Notes: a model not told the origin generated them from the letters alone. Shown: positions 1 to 9,356, counted from the stretch's first letter. The stretch: DNA of 64,000 bases from Armatimonadota bacterium (GCA_026392045.1 JAPLCU010000018.1:25393-89392), one strand, 5' to 3'. Numbers and translations: made by a program.

Positions 1-30
1 ACGGCGCGTGATAAGGCTGTGATTCTCGCC

Positions 31-337
31 AAACGTCAATTCCCGCAGCTATCACCGGCTGATTGTGTAATAGCTGCGGGAACTCTTGAACGCGCAAATC
101 TGGAAGTGAAGTAGACAAAGCCGTTATATGCTTCGGGACTGTTTTTCCGTCCCGAAGCATTTCTTTATACGTAAATTATTGATCGAGTGGATTTTCAGAT
201 GCTGCGGGAATGTCGTTGACCGATAACACAACAAGATTCATCAAACGTCAATTCCCGCAGCTATTACTGGCTGATTGTGCAATAGCTGCGGGAACTCTTG
301 AACGCGCAAATCTGGAAGTGAAGTAGACAAAGCCGTT
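31..337. repeat. Two direct copies (31-125, 243-337) of a 95-bp element containing the inverted repeat TTCCCGCAGCTAT...ATAGCTGCGGGAA
   Basis: Near-identical sequence AAACGTCAATTCCCGCAGCTAT...GAAGTAGACAAAGCCGTT in both copies; followed by tandem GCCGTTCCCGCAGCATCTGAAA. Confidence 0.9.
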
Positions 338-383
338 CCCGCAGCATCTGAAAGCCGTTCCCGCAGCATCTGAAAACCCTTAC

Positions 384-1238
384 CTAGTAACTTGCTTTGT
401 ATGAACTGCGGACCAGCGGCCCGGATTCAACATACCCAAAACCCATATCAATGCATAGCCGTTTTAGCTCAGAAAACTCTTCGGGGGTGTAGTATTTTGC
501 TATTTGAGCGTGGTTTACGGATGGCGCAAGGTATTGGCCAATGGTCAGAATGTCCACATTTGCCTCGCGAAGGTCTTTCAATGTCTGAATGATTTCATCC
601 CAGGTCTCTCCAAGCCCCACCATTATCCCAGACTTGGTGCGTCCTTCGACGGAGCTCAGGATGCTGGGTTTGATGGATTTAGCTTTCGCAAGCAGCTCTA
701 TTGAGCGCCAATAGACTGCTTGCGGGCGCACTTGATCGTAAAGACGGCTTACGGTCTCTATATTATGATTGAGAATTTCCGGGTGGCCGGAGAGCGCCGT
801 TTTCAGAGACAAATCATAACCCTTGAAATCTGGAATCAGCATTTCCACGCTGCAGCCGGGCAGCGCTTTATGGATAAGCCTGGAAGTCTCGGCGAAGACA
901 CCCGCGCCGCCGTCGGAGAGGTCATCGCGGGTGACACTCGTGATCACGGCGTGCTTGAGCTGAAGCTCCGATACAGCCTTCGCGACGCGCATCGGCTCAT
1001 TTTTATCTACCGGCCCGGGCTTGCCGTGCTTAACCGCACAGAACCCGCAATCGCGCGCGCAAGTATCGCCGAGTATCATAAAAGTGGCCGTGCGCTCGTT
1101 CCAGCACTCGCCGATGTTCGGGCAATTCGCGCTCTGGCAGACTGTGTTGAGCCGCAAGCTATTCACCAGCGCCTTGATCTCTTCATAATTGACCCCCTGC
1201 GGGGCTTTAGCTTTGAGCCATTCGGGGCGTTTTTGCAT
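384..1238 (-). CDS. lipA: Lipoyl synthase
   Basis: ORF with CQSANCPNIGECW and CARDCGFCAV cluster motifs, TKSGIMVGLGET. Confidence 0.95.
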   Translation of the reverse strand: MQKRPEWLKAKAPQGVNYEEIKALVNSLRLNTVCQSANCPNIGECWNERTATFMILGDTCARDCGFCAVKHGKPGPVDKNEPMRVAKAVSELQLKHAVITSVTRDDLSDGGAGVFAETSRLIHKALPGCSVEMLIPDFKGYDLSLKTALSGHPEILNHNIETVSRLYDQVRPQAVYWRSIELLAKAKSIKPSILSSVEGRTKSGIMVGLGETWDEIIQTLKDLREANVDILTIGQYLAPSVNHAQIAKYYTPEEFSELKRLCIDMGFGYVESGPLVRSSYKASY

Positions 1239-1317
1239 ATAATTTCTCTGTTCAATAGGATGATTTCTTTGTTCGGGCGGAATCTCTGATCCGCCCGCAA
1301 AAGGTGACCGCGACCCT

Positions 1318-2226
1318 TTAAGCTTTCTTGTGAATGGTAAATAACGGGACTAACTCACTAGCGCGAGCGATGAGCTTGGCGTCTTCGTCGAGTGTTAGGT
1401 CAGCGACATGCTCGGCGGCATCGCACAAGAGCCACAGAAGCTCTTCATGGCTGGGGCTGATCGCGCAGGTCACTCCCAGCGAAAGTGTGAAGTTTAGTGC
1501 GGCGATTGCTTCCTCAAGGGTCTCCACGGGTTTATACCAGCACTTGGGCCATGTGCGCTCTTCGCCATCTTTCCACGGTCTTAAAGCAAGGGTCTTAAGC
1601 GCCAAAATGCCGAGGCCATCGCGCTTTGCCCGCTCGACGATGCGCTTGCCATAATCTCCGGCATGCCAGCAGGCCCAGTTGAGCGGAGTCATCACCGAGT
1701 CAAACGGGAACCGGTCCATCAGCGCCAGCGCGGCCTCTTCTGTGTGAGCGGAAAAGCCAATGTGCTTGAATATACCAGCCTCACGCGCCGCCAGAAATGT
1801 CTCCATGCAGCCGTCGGGCCCGAAAGCCTGCTCGACCTCTTCTACCGTCTGAACTGCATGGATCTGATAGAGGTCGAAATGGTTGGTATGCGCCAGGCGA
1901 AGGGATTCCTCAAGCTCTTCCTGAGACCCCGCGCGATCTCGGCGAGTGGTCTTGCAAGAAAGAAATATCTGATCGCGATAGGGTTTCAGCGCAGGTCCGA
2001 GCATCTTTTGCGCCTCGCCATAGATCGGGGCGACATCAAAATAAGTGATCCCACGCTCCACCGCCTGCGCCACGATGCGCGCAGCCTCCGCAGGCTCGGT
2101 CTTATCCACCACCAGCCCGCCAAAGCCCACCACAGAAAGCGAGCGCCCGGTTTTTCCCAATTCACGATAAATCATGGCTTCCTCCCAAGAAAACATAGAG
2201 CAAAGGGCGGAAAGCCCAGCAATCAC
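1318..2226 (-). CDS. Aldo/keto reductase family protein
   Basis: MIYRELGKTGRSLSVVGFGG..., YFDVAPIYGEAQ, DLYQIHAV motifs; likely start at the internal MIYREL. Confidence 0.85.
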   Translation of the reverse strand: MIAGLSALCSMFSWEEAMIYRELGKTGRSLSVVGFGGLVVDKTEPAEAARIVAQAVERGITYFDVAPIYGEAQKMLGPALKPYRDQIFLSCKTTRRDRAGSQEELEESLRLAHTNHFDLYQIHAVQTVEEVEQAFGPDGCMETFLAAREAGIFKHIGFSAHTEEAALALMDRFPFDSVMTPLNWACWHAGDYGKRIVERAKRDGLGILALKTLALRPWKDGEERTWPKCWYKPVETLEEAIAALNFTLSLGVTCAISPSHEELLWLLCDAAEHVADLTLDEDAKLIARASELVPLFTIHKKA

Positions 2227-2485
2227 TCTATGTTGATGGATTAGTATAACATATCTTGGCGCAGATTCATGCTCTAAATTGTGGAAGTGATCGCTCAGAA
2301 ATAACCAACGATTGTTCGGGCGGATTTTTGGTGTTATTCGGGAAACCCTTTTCCCGAAACCGTATCAGTTTAGTTGTTCAGTTAGCTGTTTCGGGATTTC
2401 CGGGTTGGGTTAAACGCTTGAATTATAGTTTGATGGGCTTGTGGTCCAACCCTCAAATCCCGAAGGACCAAGTAATTTCCGAGCA

Positions 2486-2683
2486 TCAAGCCTGGGCGTC
2501 TATATTGTTTCCAATCCCCATACTCTGCAGAAGCTGAGTGAGCGCGATGGACTGGGTGTCCATCGTTTTCTGCAGCATTGAAACAGCAACTTCCATACCC
2601 ACCGATTGCGGCTGCACGGCTTGAGCAGCGCTTAATGTATACGGTGAGTATATCTGAGAGCTATTCGAGATTCCATTGACCAT
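2486..2683 (-). CDS. YjfB-like putative motility protein
   Basis: Small ORF with VGMEVAVSMLQKTMDTQSIALTQLLQSM pattern. Confidence 0.6.
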   Translation of the reverse strand: MVNGISNSSQIYSPYTLSAAQAVQPQSVGMEVAVSMLQKTMDTQSIALTQLLQSMGIGNNIDAQA

Positions 2684-2773
2684 ATTTTCGCCTCACAAGG
2701 GTTATTCATGGGGCTTTTTCCATAGTTTTCAATGGAAATACTGTAATAATTATCAGGTTTTTGCCTAAGGCGT

Positions 2774-2827
2774 ATTATTCATGATGTGTGGTAAGCTTCG
2801 GCATCAGGATACCGAAGCAACTAAAGA
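2774..2827. repeat. Palindromic element GCTTCGGCATCAGGATACCGAAGC; inverted copy at 6212-6262
   Basis: About 50 bp matches the reverse complement of 6212-6262 (TTTAGTTGCTTCGGTATCCTGATGCCGAAGC...CATCATGAATAA). Confidence 0.85.
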
Positions 2828-2845
2828 CCAAGTGAATAGATCGCC

Positions 2846-4045
2846 TTAGGCGACGAACCCGACGGCGGTGTCGCAGCGTTCCGTTTTCACCAAACTCGCC
2901 CGTTTGATGGTGAATTCGCCATACTTATCATTGATCGAATCCATTGTATCCAGCAGTTTCCTGTCACGCTCATCCGCAAATAGATTGAGCTGTCTGGAGT
3001 CCTTTGCCAGGTTGGACACACAGACGCCCAGCAGGCGGATAGCGCGCTTGTCGCCATACTGCTCGCGAAGAATGGACAGGGCCACCTTGTAGATGGCGTA
3101 GCCATCGTCTAGTCTCTCGCAGATTGTGCGTCGGCGGCTGAAAGTGTGCATGTCCGAATAACGCACCACCAGAGCGACCGTCCTGCCGGACAAGTCCTTT
3201 TCACGCAAACGTCTGCCGACCATCTCCGAGAGCCTCAGCAGATGGCATGAGAGCACATTCCAATCTCGGGTATTCTGCGAAAGCGTATGTGAATGGCCGA
3301 CAGATTTGACGTCGGCTTTATCGTGGTAAGGAACCACCGGGGTCTCGTATATGCCATTGCCCATGTCGTGCAGGGCGTCGCCTAAGACTCCGAACTCACG
3401 CTTGAGCCTGGCTCTCGATGCCCGGCCGAGCGTGCCCGCAGTTGCGATCCCCATTTGCCTCAGGCGGGCCGCTGTCTTTTCCCCGATGCCATGAAGCTTT
3501 TGCACAGGCATATCTTCGAGGACGCAGCGCACTTCTTCCGGTCGGATTTCCGTCAAGCCATCCGGTTTTTGCATACCTGCGGCCAGCTTGGCGAGCACTT
3601 TGTTCGGCCCGATACCCACCGAGCACCTCAGCCCCAATTCCTCAAAGATTCGCCTCTTAACCTCTCTCGCCAAGCTCCACGCGCCGCCAAATCGATCCAT
3701 CGTGGGCGTGACATCCATGAAGCACTCGTCTATGGAGTATATCTCCATGAGGTCTGTATAATCACCACATATCTTGAACACCCTTCGAGAAACATCGACA
3801 TATTTTCTCATACTGCCATGCACAATAATCAGCTCAGGACAGCGAGCAAGCGCCTCCATCATCGGCATTCCAGACTTTACCCCAAACGGCCGCGCTTCAT
3901 AACTGGCCGCCGAAACCACCGAGCGCGTGCCCACAGGCCCCCCGACAACCACAGGCTTGCCCTGCAGACAAGGATTGCAGAGCTGCTCAACGCTCGCAAA
4001 AAAAGAGTTCATATCGACAAGTAAGATTTTGCGGTCTTGGTTCAT
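2846..4045 (-). CDS. dinB: Y-family DNA polymerase (Pol IV/DinB-like)
   Basis: LLVDMNSFFASVEQ, YSIDECFMDVT, CSVGIGPNKVLAKLA motifs; start placed at MNQDRKILLVD. Confidence 0.9.
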   Translation of the reverse strand: MNQDRKILLVDMNSFFASVEQLCNPCLQGKPVVVGGPVGTRSVVSAASYEARPFGVKSGMPMMEALARCPELIIVHGSMRKYVDVSRRVFKICGDYTDLMEIYSIDECFMDVTPTMDRFGGAWSLAREVKRRIFEELGLRCSVGIGPNKVLAKLAAGMQKPDGLTEIRPEEVRCVLEDMPVQKLHGIGEKTAARLRQMGIATAGTLGRASRARLKREFGVLGDALHDMGNGIYETPVVPYHDKADVKSVGHSHTLSQNTRDWNVLSCHLLRLSEMVGRRLREKDLSGRTVALVVRYSDMHTFSRRRTICERLDDGYAIYKVALSILREQYGDKRAIRLLGVCVSNLAKDSRQLNLFADERDRKLLDTMDSINDKYGEFTIKRASLVKTERCDTAVGFVA

Positions 4046-4047
4046 AG

Positions 4048-4299
4048 CTATTGCCCCGCGCATACCTCGCCCAATGTCCACTCCAACGTGGTGGTATTGA
4101 ACCGCAGCTCATACAAATTGGCCCCATCGCTGACGGAGTAATGGTGAAGCGTCGCGATGCCCTGGTTTGTACACCAGGAAAAGGTGACGGTTTTGACCCT
4201 GTAGCGCCGGTCCCGCCATCGAAACCACATTGGAATCACCCTGCGGCCATCGAACGCCGCCCCCACGCGTATACCCTCGTCAATTGAAACAGATTCCAT
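4048..4299 (-). CDS. Small conserved protein encoded immediately upstream of Y-family polymerase (DUF6504-like)
   Basis: MESVSIDEGIRVGAAFDGRRVIPMWFRWRDRRYRV...; GAGGTG RBS before ATG; tight operon with dinB. Confidence 0.55.
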   Translation of the reverse strand: MESVSIDEGIRVGAAFDGRRVIPMWFRWRDRRYRVKTVTFSWCTNQGIATLHHYSVSDGANLYELRFNTTTLEWTLGEVCAGQ

Positions 4300-4338
4300 T
4301 ACATTGCACCTCAATTATTGTTCAAATGGGTGTAAGAT

Positions 4339-4368
4339 ATAATAACCGAACATGTGTTCGTGTGTCAA
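4339..4368 (-). promoter_or_regulatory. LexA (Gram-positive type SOS box) promoter for the small protein-dinB operon
   Basis: Perfect CGAAC-ATGT-GTTCG at 4347-4360, lying between TTGACA (4363-4368, minus strand) and TATTAT (4339-4344, minus strand). Confidence 0.75.
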
Positions 4369-4402
4369 GTAATATTGTTATACCATGTTTTTGGGATTTT
4401 TA

Positions 4403-4521
4403 CAGCCTTGATCGCCCTGGAAATCTGTTCCAGCCTTGATCGCCCTGGAAATCTGTTCCAGCCTTGATCGCCCTGGAAATCTGTTACAGCCTTGATCGCC
4501 CTGGAAATCTGTTCCAGGGCG
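4403..4521. repeat. Tandem repeat, four 28-bp units CAGCCTTGATCGCCCTGGAAATCTGTTC ending in a completed hairpin CGCCCTGGAA-ATCTG-TTCCAGGGCG
   Basis: Units at 4403, 4431, 4459 and 4487 with one substitution noted (GTTA in unit 3). Confidence 0.95.
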
Positions 4522-4731
4522 CAGGTATTGCGGAAATCCATTCCGTTAGTATAGGCCTTGGCAGATGAGTTGTCCTGATTTAATCGGGAGAAACGTGCAT
4601 CCCGAATGGCGCTTCGGGACGATCATCATCGATGCGTTCCAGTGCGTACCCGGTTTGCTATTTTCTGTTTACTATTTGCCAACTCTGTGCTATTATTCAC
4701 AGGGCTTCGGGTGAAAGAACAGGAGATGGAT

Positions 4732-4959
4732 ATGAGCGAGCCTAATTTCAAATGGGCCAAATCACTGGGTTTGATCACCAGCATTCCTTTGCTGATTCTG
4801 ATTTCGGTCGGAATCGGCCTGTTCGCGGGTATATGGCTGGACGGCAAATTTCACTCTAATCCATGGTTTACTATTATTTTGATTATTCTCGGCCTGGCTG
4901 CCGGACTATATGAATCAGCGAAATTGCTAATAGATGTTACACGTGAAGACAGAGATTGA
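4732..4959 (+). CDS. AtpZ/AtpI-like small F0F1 ATPase-associated membrane protein
   Basis: MSEPNFKWAKSLGLITSIPLLILISVGIGLFAGIWLDGKF...; AGGAG RBS; first gene of the atp operon. Confidence 0.75.
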   Translation: MSEPNFKWAKSLGLITSIPLLILISVGIGLFAGIWLDGKFHSNPWFTIILIILGLAAGLYESAKLLIDVTREDRD

Positions 4960-5338
4960 TGATGCATTCATAAAGCGAGTTTACAAGACCAGCGCCTATG
5001 TCTGGGGATTTGTTGCGCTGGTATTGTTGAGTTTCGGCCAATGGTGGGCGATTGCGGGATGGAGCTGGGGCTCGATATTATCGGCAGGGACGCTGTGGAG
5101 CCTTCAATACATCATTCGCAGGGCGTTTGTACCCGAAAACATAAAGGCGAAAACGCAGCTAGGAAAGTTTTCTATACTAAAGATTGCGGCTGTAATACCA
5201 ATACTATTGGTAGCTGTCTGGGCCTGTAAGCATAGCACAGCTTTTATTTTCGCATTTTTTGCTGGGGTATTATTGACTCAGACCGTGATTGTCCTTAAAG
5301 TATTAGGGATAGCGATTTGTCAGTATTCTAACGATTGA
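4934..5338 (+). CDS. atpI: ATP synthase subunit I-like protein
   Basis: Four-TM small protein directly upstream of atpB, overlapping the previous ORF. Confidence 0.6.
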   Translation: MLHVKTEIDDAFIKRVYKTSAYVWGFVALVLLSFGQWWAIAGWSWGSILSAGTLWSLQYIIRRAFVPENIKAKTQLGKFSILKIAAVIPILLVAVWACKHSTAFIFAFFAGVLLTQTVIVLKVLGIAICQYSND

Positions 5339-6198
5339 ACGGAGGCAATTTGTTGGGCAGCGCATTTCCGATGGAGTTCCTATCGAATTTGTGGTCATGG
5401 ATAGCCATGAGTGGGCACGGACTCACAGGGCTGTCCCTTGAGGGCGGAGAGAACCCTCTTGAGCACCCGACATGGCTTCATTTTCTGGTTACCACACCGC
5501 AACACAAGGGACTACTTCCCGGCTGGGTTCCGGAAATAGTACCTGTCACCTGGTTTGTCGCCCTCGCTTTGTGCGCTACCGTAATAATCGCAAGTAGAAC
5601 CCTCAAAGTGCAAAACCCGGGCAAGTTTCAACTCGCCCTGGAGTTTATAGTTACTTCCCTGGAAAACTTTGTGCGCGGGATAGTTGGCGATGCAGAGGCA
5701 AAAATCCTCACTCCGATTATCGGCACAACTTTTATATTCATCTTGTCTTTAAGCCTTATAGGTCTTGTGCCGGGGTTCATCAGCCCAACGGCGAATACCA
5801 ACACAACGGTTGCGCTTGCGCTGATGGCATTTCTGTTTGTTCAATACGTGTCGATATCAAGGCAGGGGTTGTTAACCTACCTGAAGCATTTCCTGGGCGA
5901 ACCATTATGGTTGGCTCCTCTGATGCTGCCGCTGCACATCGTGGGTGAGCTTGCGAGGCCGCTTTCACTCTCAATTCGTCTTTTTGGAAACATATTCGGC
6001 GAAGAGACGGTTGTGGCGGTATTGGTTTTGATTGTTACCAAAATCGCTGTTGTAAACGGCCATGTCATACCGATTCCATTCCAATTCCCGATGATGCTCT
6101 TTGCCATATTCGGCTCATTGGTGCAATCATTAGTCTTTTCGATGCTGGTAAGCATATACATAGCAGTGGCCCTTGCCGGTCACGAAGAACACCGTTAG
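5335..6198 (+). CDS. atpB: ATP synthase subunit a
   Basis: LARPLSLSIRLFGNIFGEE motif and operon context. Confidence 0.93.
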   Translation: MNGGNLLGSAFPMEFLSNLWSWIAMSGHGLTGLSLEGGENPLEHPTWLHFLVTTPQHKGLLPGWVPEIVPVTWFVALALCATVIIASRTLKVQNPGKFQLALEFIVTSLENFVRGIVGDAEAKILTPIIGTTFIFILSLSLIGLVPGFISPTANTNTTVALALMAFLFVQYVSISRQGLLTYLKHFLGEPLWLAPLMLPLHIVGELARPLSLSIRLFGNIFGEETVVAVLVLIVTKIAVVNGHVIPIPFQFPMMLFAIFGSLVQSLVFSMLVSIYIAVALAGHEEHR

Positions 6199-6211
6199 GA
6201 AAGTATCGGTG

Positions 6212-6262
6212 TTTAGTTGCTTCGGTATCCTGATGCCGAAGCCTACCGCACATCATGAATAA
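6212..6262. repeat. Palindromic element, inverted copy of 2774-2827
   Basis: TTTAGTTGCTTCGGTATCCTGATGCCGAAGC...CATCATGAATAA. Confidence 0.85.
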
Positions 6263-6318
6263 TATGGGTTAGGAAAGTATCGTCTCTCATCGCGAGGGGC
6301 AAAGGAGGAACGCGAAAA

Positions 6319-6597
6319 ATGCATGCAGAAGTTGTTGCGTTAATTCTCGCAATAGGTTTCGGAGTTCCAATCGCCGTCATCGGCGGCGCTTTGGGACAGG
6401 GAAAGGCAGCCTGTTCGGCTCTTGAAGGCATTGCACGGCAGCCCGAAGCAGCCGGAAAGATCCAGACAGCTATGATCATTGGTCTGGCGCTGATTGAGTC
6501 TCTCGTAATCTATGCGCTTTTGATCTCTTTGATCCTACTTTTCATGGGCGTCCCGAGCGCAGAAAAGCTGATGGAAGCCGTCAGCAAATTCAAGTAA
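6319..6597 (+). CDS. atpE: ATP synthase subunit c
   Basis: [43 protein letters not shown]. Confidence 0.95.
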   Translation: MHAEVVALILAIGFGVPIAVIGGALGQGKAACSALEGIARQPEAAGKIQTAMIIGLALIESLVIYALLISLILLFMGVPSAEKLMEAVSKFK

Positions 6598-6708
6598 ATC
6601 GCCTACTAGACCCCGAAAACCTTCGGGGTCTTGTGGCAAAAGTTTTTGAGATTGTAAGGCTCATTGAGTGCTGAGAGCTATGAATTACTCATTTCCGGCG
6701 CCAAAACA

Positions 6709-6742
6709 GCCTTGATCGCCCTGGAAATCTGTTCCAGGGCGA
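6709..6742. repeat. Single copy of the CGCCCTGGAA-ATCTG-TTCCAGGGCG hairpin repeat between atpE and atpF
   Basis: Same 28-bp unit as 4403-4521, completed by CCAGGGCG. Confidence 0.9.
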
Positions 6743-6772
6743 AGGCATGAGCGGTCTCTTAGGAGTTCAACA

Positions 6773-7267
6773 GTGGATATCATACCAAAAGGTCCAGTTC
6801 TGATACTGCAGGCGCTCGGATTTTTGTTAGTGCTTCTGGTTTTCAAGAAATATCTGTTCGGCCCGGTTAGGAGCATACTTGATGCCCGACGAGCAGAGAT
6901 CGAAAATCAGTATGAGAGTGCAGGGGCTCAAAAAAAAGCGGCTGAAGAGCTCAAGACCGATTACGAGAAACGCTTGACAGGCATAGAGGAAGAAATGCGC
7001 GCCAAGATCACCGAGGCCATAAAAGATGGCCAGGCTATACGCGAAGAGATAATTTCGGATTCGCGCACCAAGGCCGACCAGATCCTCGAAAAGGCGCAAG
7101 CAGAAATCAGCCGCGAAAAAGAACTTGCGCTGGCTGAGCTCAAGGGAAAGGTCGCTGACCTGACCGTGGCTGCGGCTGGCAAGCTTATCGATGCTAACTT
7201 GGATGACAAGAAACACCGCGACCTTGTGAACAAATTTATAATTGATCTCGATGAGGTAGCCAGATGA
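6773..7267 (+). CDS. atpF: ATP synthase subunit b
   Basis: N-terminal TM followed by long charged helix; GTG start; operon order. Confidence 0.9.
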   Translation: MDIIPKGPVLILQALGFLLVLLVFKKYLFGPVRSILDARRAEIENQYESAGAQKKAAEELKTDYEKRLTGIEEEMRAKITEAIKDGQAIREEIISDSRTKADQILEKAQAEISREKELALAELKGKVADLTVAAAGKLIDANLDDKKHRDLVNKFIIDLDEVAR

Positions 7268-7800
7268 TAGGGCGCCGCGTGGTTAGAAGATATGCGAGCG
7301 CACTGTTTGGCGCAGCGTCTAAGGCCGGGGTAGTGGACCTGGTCGAGAGCGACCTCGGGCTGATTTCTTACACGGTCGAAGCTTCACCGCGCCTGATGCA
7401 AGCTATCGCATCGCCGCTGGTTCCCACAAAGGCAAAGCGCGAAGTGCTGCAAACAATTTTTAGCGGCAAGATTCAGGAAATCACGCTCAATTACCTCTTC
7501 CTGCTGGTGGACAAGCGCAGGGAAGAGGCTGTTTTGAAGACCGAAGAGGAGTTTGTTATCCTCGCCAATGAAGCTCGCGGGATAGTGAACGCTGAAGTTA
7601 TTACGGCTATCGAGATGACCAAAGAGCAGCAAGCAGCGCTCGCGGCGAAGCTCTCTAAGCTAACCGGCAAGAGCGTAAATTTGCAAGTAACGGTCGATTC
7701 CTGGATCAAAGGCGGCGTGATCGTGCGGATAGGTGACACTGTCATCGACGGCAGCATCAGAGGTCAGCTCGCCGCTCTTAAAGAAACGCTATTGAGTTAA
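7264..7800 (+). CDS. atpH: ATP synthase subunit delta
   Basis: RRYASALFGAA..., C-terminal GGVIVRIGDTVIDGSIRGQL. Confidence 0.93.
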   Translation: MIGRRVVRRYASALFGAASKAGVVDLVESDLGLISYTVEASPRLMQAIASPLVPTKAKREVLQTIFSGKIQEITLNYLFLLVDKRREEAVLKTEEEFVILANEARGIVNAEVITAIEMTKEQQAALAAKLSKLTGKSVNLQVTVDSWIKGGVIVRIGDTVIDGSIRGQLAALKETLLS

Positions 7801-7841
7801 AGTGGCATACTTTTTGACTTCTCTTAGAACGGAGTAATACT

Positions 7842-9356
7842 ATGGCAGTCAATATAAGGCCGGATGAGGTTGCGAAGATTCTTGAGACCCATCTCGCGTC
7901 GTATCAAAAAGAGATAACCGAGGTCGGCGTTGGCACTGTTTTGCAGGTCGGCGACGGTATTGCGCGTATCTATGGGCTTCAGGACGCGATGGCGAGTGAG
8001 TTGGTGGAGTTCCCCAACGGCATTTTGGGCATGATTCTTAACCTGGAAGAGGACAACGTGGGATGCATCATCATGGGTCCCGACACGGAAATCAAAGAAG
8101 GCGACCAGGTCAAGCGAACCGGGCGCATTATTGATGTGCCGGTGGGCGAAGCGCTGCTGGGCAGAGTCGTGAACGCTATCGGCGATCCGATCGACGGCAA
8201 GGGAGCCATTTTGGCAACCGAGCGCAGGTTTGTTGAAAGCCGTGCGCCGGGTGTTGTCGAAAGACAGCCGGTTAAGGAATCGCTTGCGACGGGAATCAAG
8301 GGTATCGACTCTATGATCCCGATCGGAAGAGGTCAGAGAGAGCTTATCATAGGCGACCGTCAAACCGGTAAGACAGCCATTGCGATAGACACAATTTTGA
8401 ATCAGAAGGGCGATGATGTCTACTGCTTCTATGTTGCAATCGGTCAGAAGATGTCTACTGTGTCCAGTATAGTAAATATTTTCGAGAAGTATGGTGCGAT
8501 GGAGTATACCACAGTGGTTGTTGCCTCTGCCAGCGACCCCGCGCCGCTGCAATATATAGCGCCTTACTCGGGCTGCGCTATGGGCGAATATTTTAGAGAT
8601 ACCAAGCGCCATGCGTTGGTGATTTATGATGATCTCTCAAAGCATGCGATTGCCTACAGGCAGGTTTCGCTGCTCTTGAGAAGACCGCCGGGCCGCGAGG
8701 CATATCCTGGAGACATTTTCTACCTCCATGCACGATTGCTGGAGAGAGCCGCCAAGGTGAGCGACGATCTGGGAGGCGGGTCGCTGACGGCGCTTCCGAT
8801 CATTGAGACCCAGGCGGGTGACGTTTCGGCGTATATCCCGACCAACGTCATCTCGATTACAGACGGCCAGATTTACCTTGAGCCGGATTTGTTCTACTCG
8901 GGCATTCGACCGGCGGTCAACGTTGGCGTGTCTGTTTCGAGAGTGGGTTCGAGCGCTCAGAAGAAGGCTATGAAAACCATCGCCAGCCAGCTCAAGCTGG
9001 ACCTTGCGAGGTATTGGGAACTGCAGGCATTCGCGCAGTTTGCAAGTGACCTCGACAAGGCAACCCTTGCGCAGCTTGCGCGCGGTGAGAGAATCGTTGA
9101 GACCCTCAAGCAGCCGCAGTATAAGCCGATGAACCTGGCTGCGGAAGTTTTTATCATCTTCGCCGCAACCAACGGCTATCTGGATGATCTTCCGGTTTCA
9201 AGCGCGGGCAAATTCGAGAAAGAATTCGACGCATTTATGGCTGATAAGTACCCAGACGTGGGTCACACTATCCTAAAGACCGGCGTGCTGGATGATGCGA
9301 CACTCGAAACCCTTAAGAAGGCTATTGAGGAGTTTAAGAAGCAGTTTACTGCGTAG
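7842..9356 (+). CDS. atpA: ATP synthase subunit alpha
   Basis: [34 protein letters not shown]. Confidence 0.97.
   Translation: MAVNIRPDEVAKILETHLASYQKEITEVGVGTVLQVGDGIARIYGLQDAMASELVEFPNGILGMILNLEEDNVGCIIMGPDTEIKEGDQVKRTGRIIDVPVGEALLGRVVNAIGDPIDGKGAILATERRFVESRAPGVVERQPVKESLATGIKGIDSMIPIGRGQRELIIGDRQTGKTAIAIDTILNQKGDDVYCFYVAIGQKMSTVSSIVNIFEKYGAMEYTTVVVASASDPAPLQYIAPYSGCAMGEYFRDTKRHALVIYDDLSKHAIAYRQVSLLLRRPPGREAYPGDIFYLHARLLERAAKVSDDLGGGSLTALPIIETQAGDVSAYIPTNVISITDGQIYLEPDLFYSGIRPAVNVGVSVSRVGSSAQKKAMKTIASQLKLDLARYWELQAFAQFASDLDKATLAQLARGERIVETLKQPQYKPMNLAAEVFIIFAATNGYLDDLPVSSAGKFEKEFDAFMADKYPDVGHTILKTGVLDDATLETLKKAIEEFKKQFTA

Noticed and set aside
4403-4521. Possible CRISPR array
   Set aside because: 28-bp units abut directly with no spacers and no cas genes; the unit is a dispersed hairpin repeat.
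7824-8612. 262-aa minus-strand ORF
   Set aside because: Antisense to atpA; no protein-family signal.
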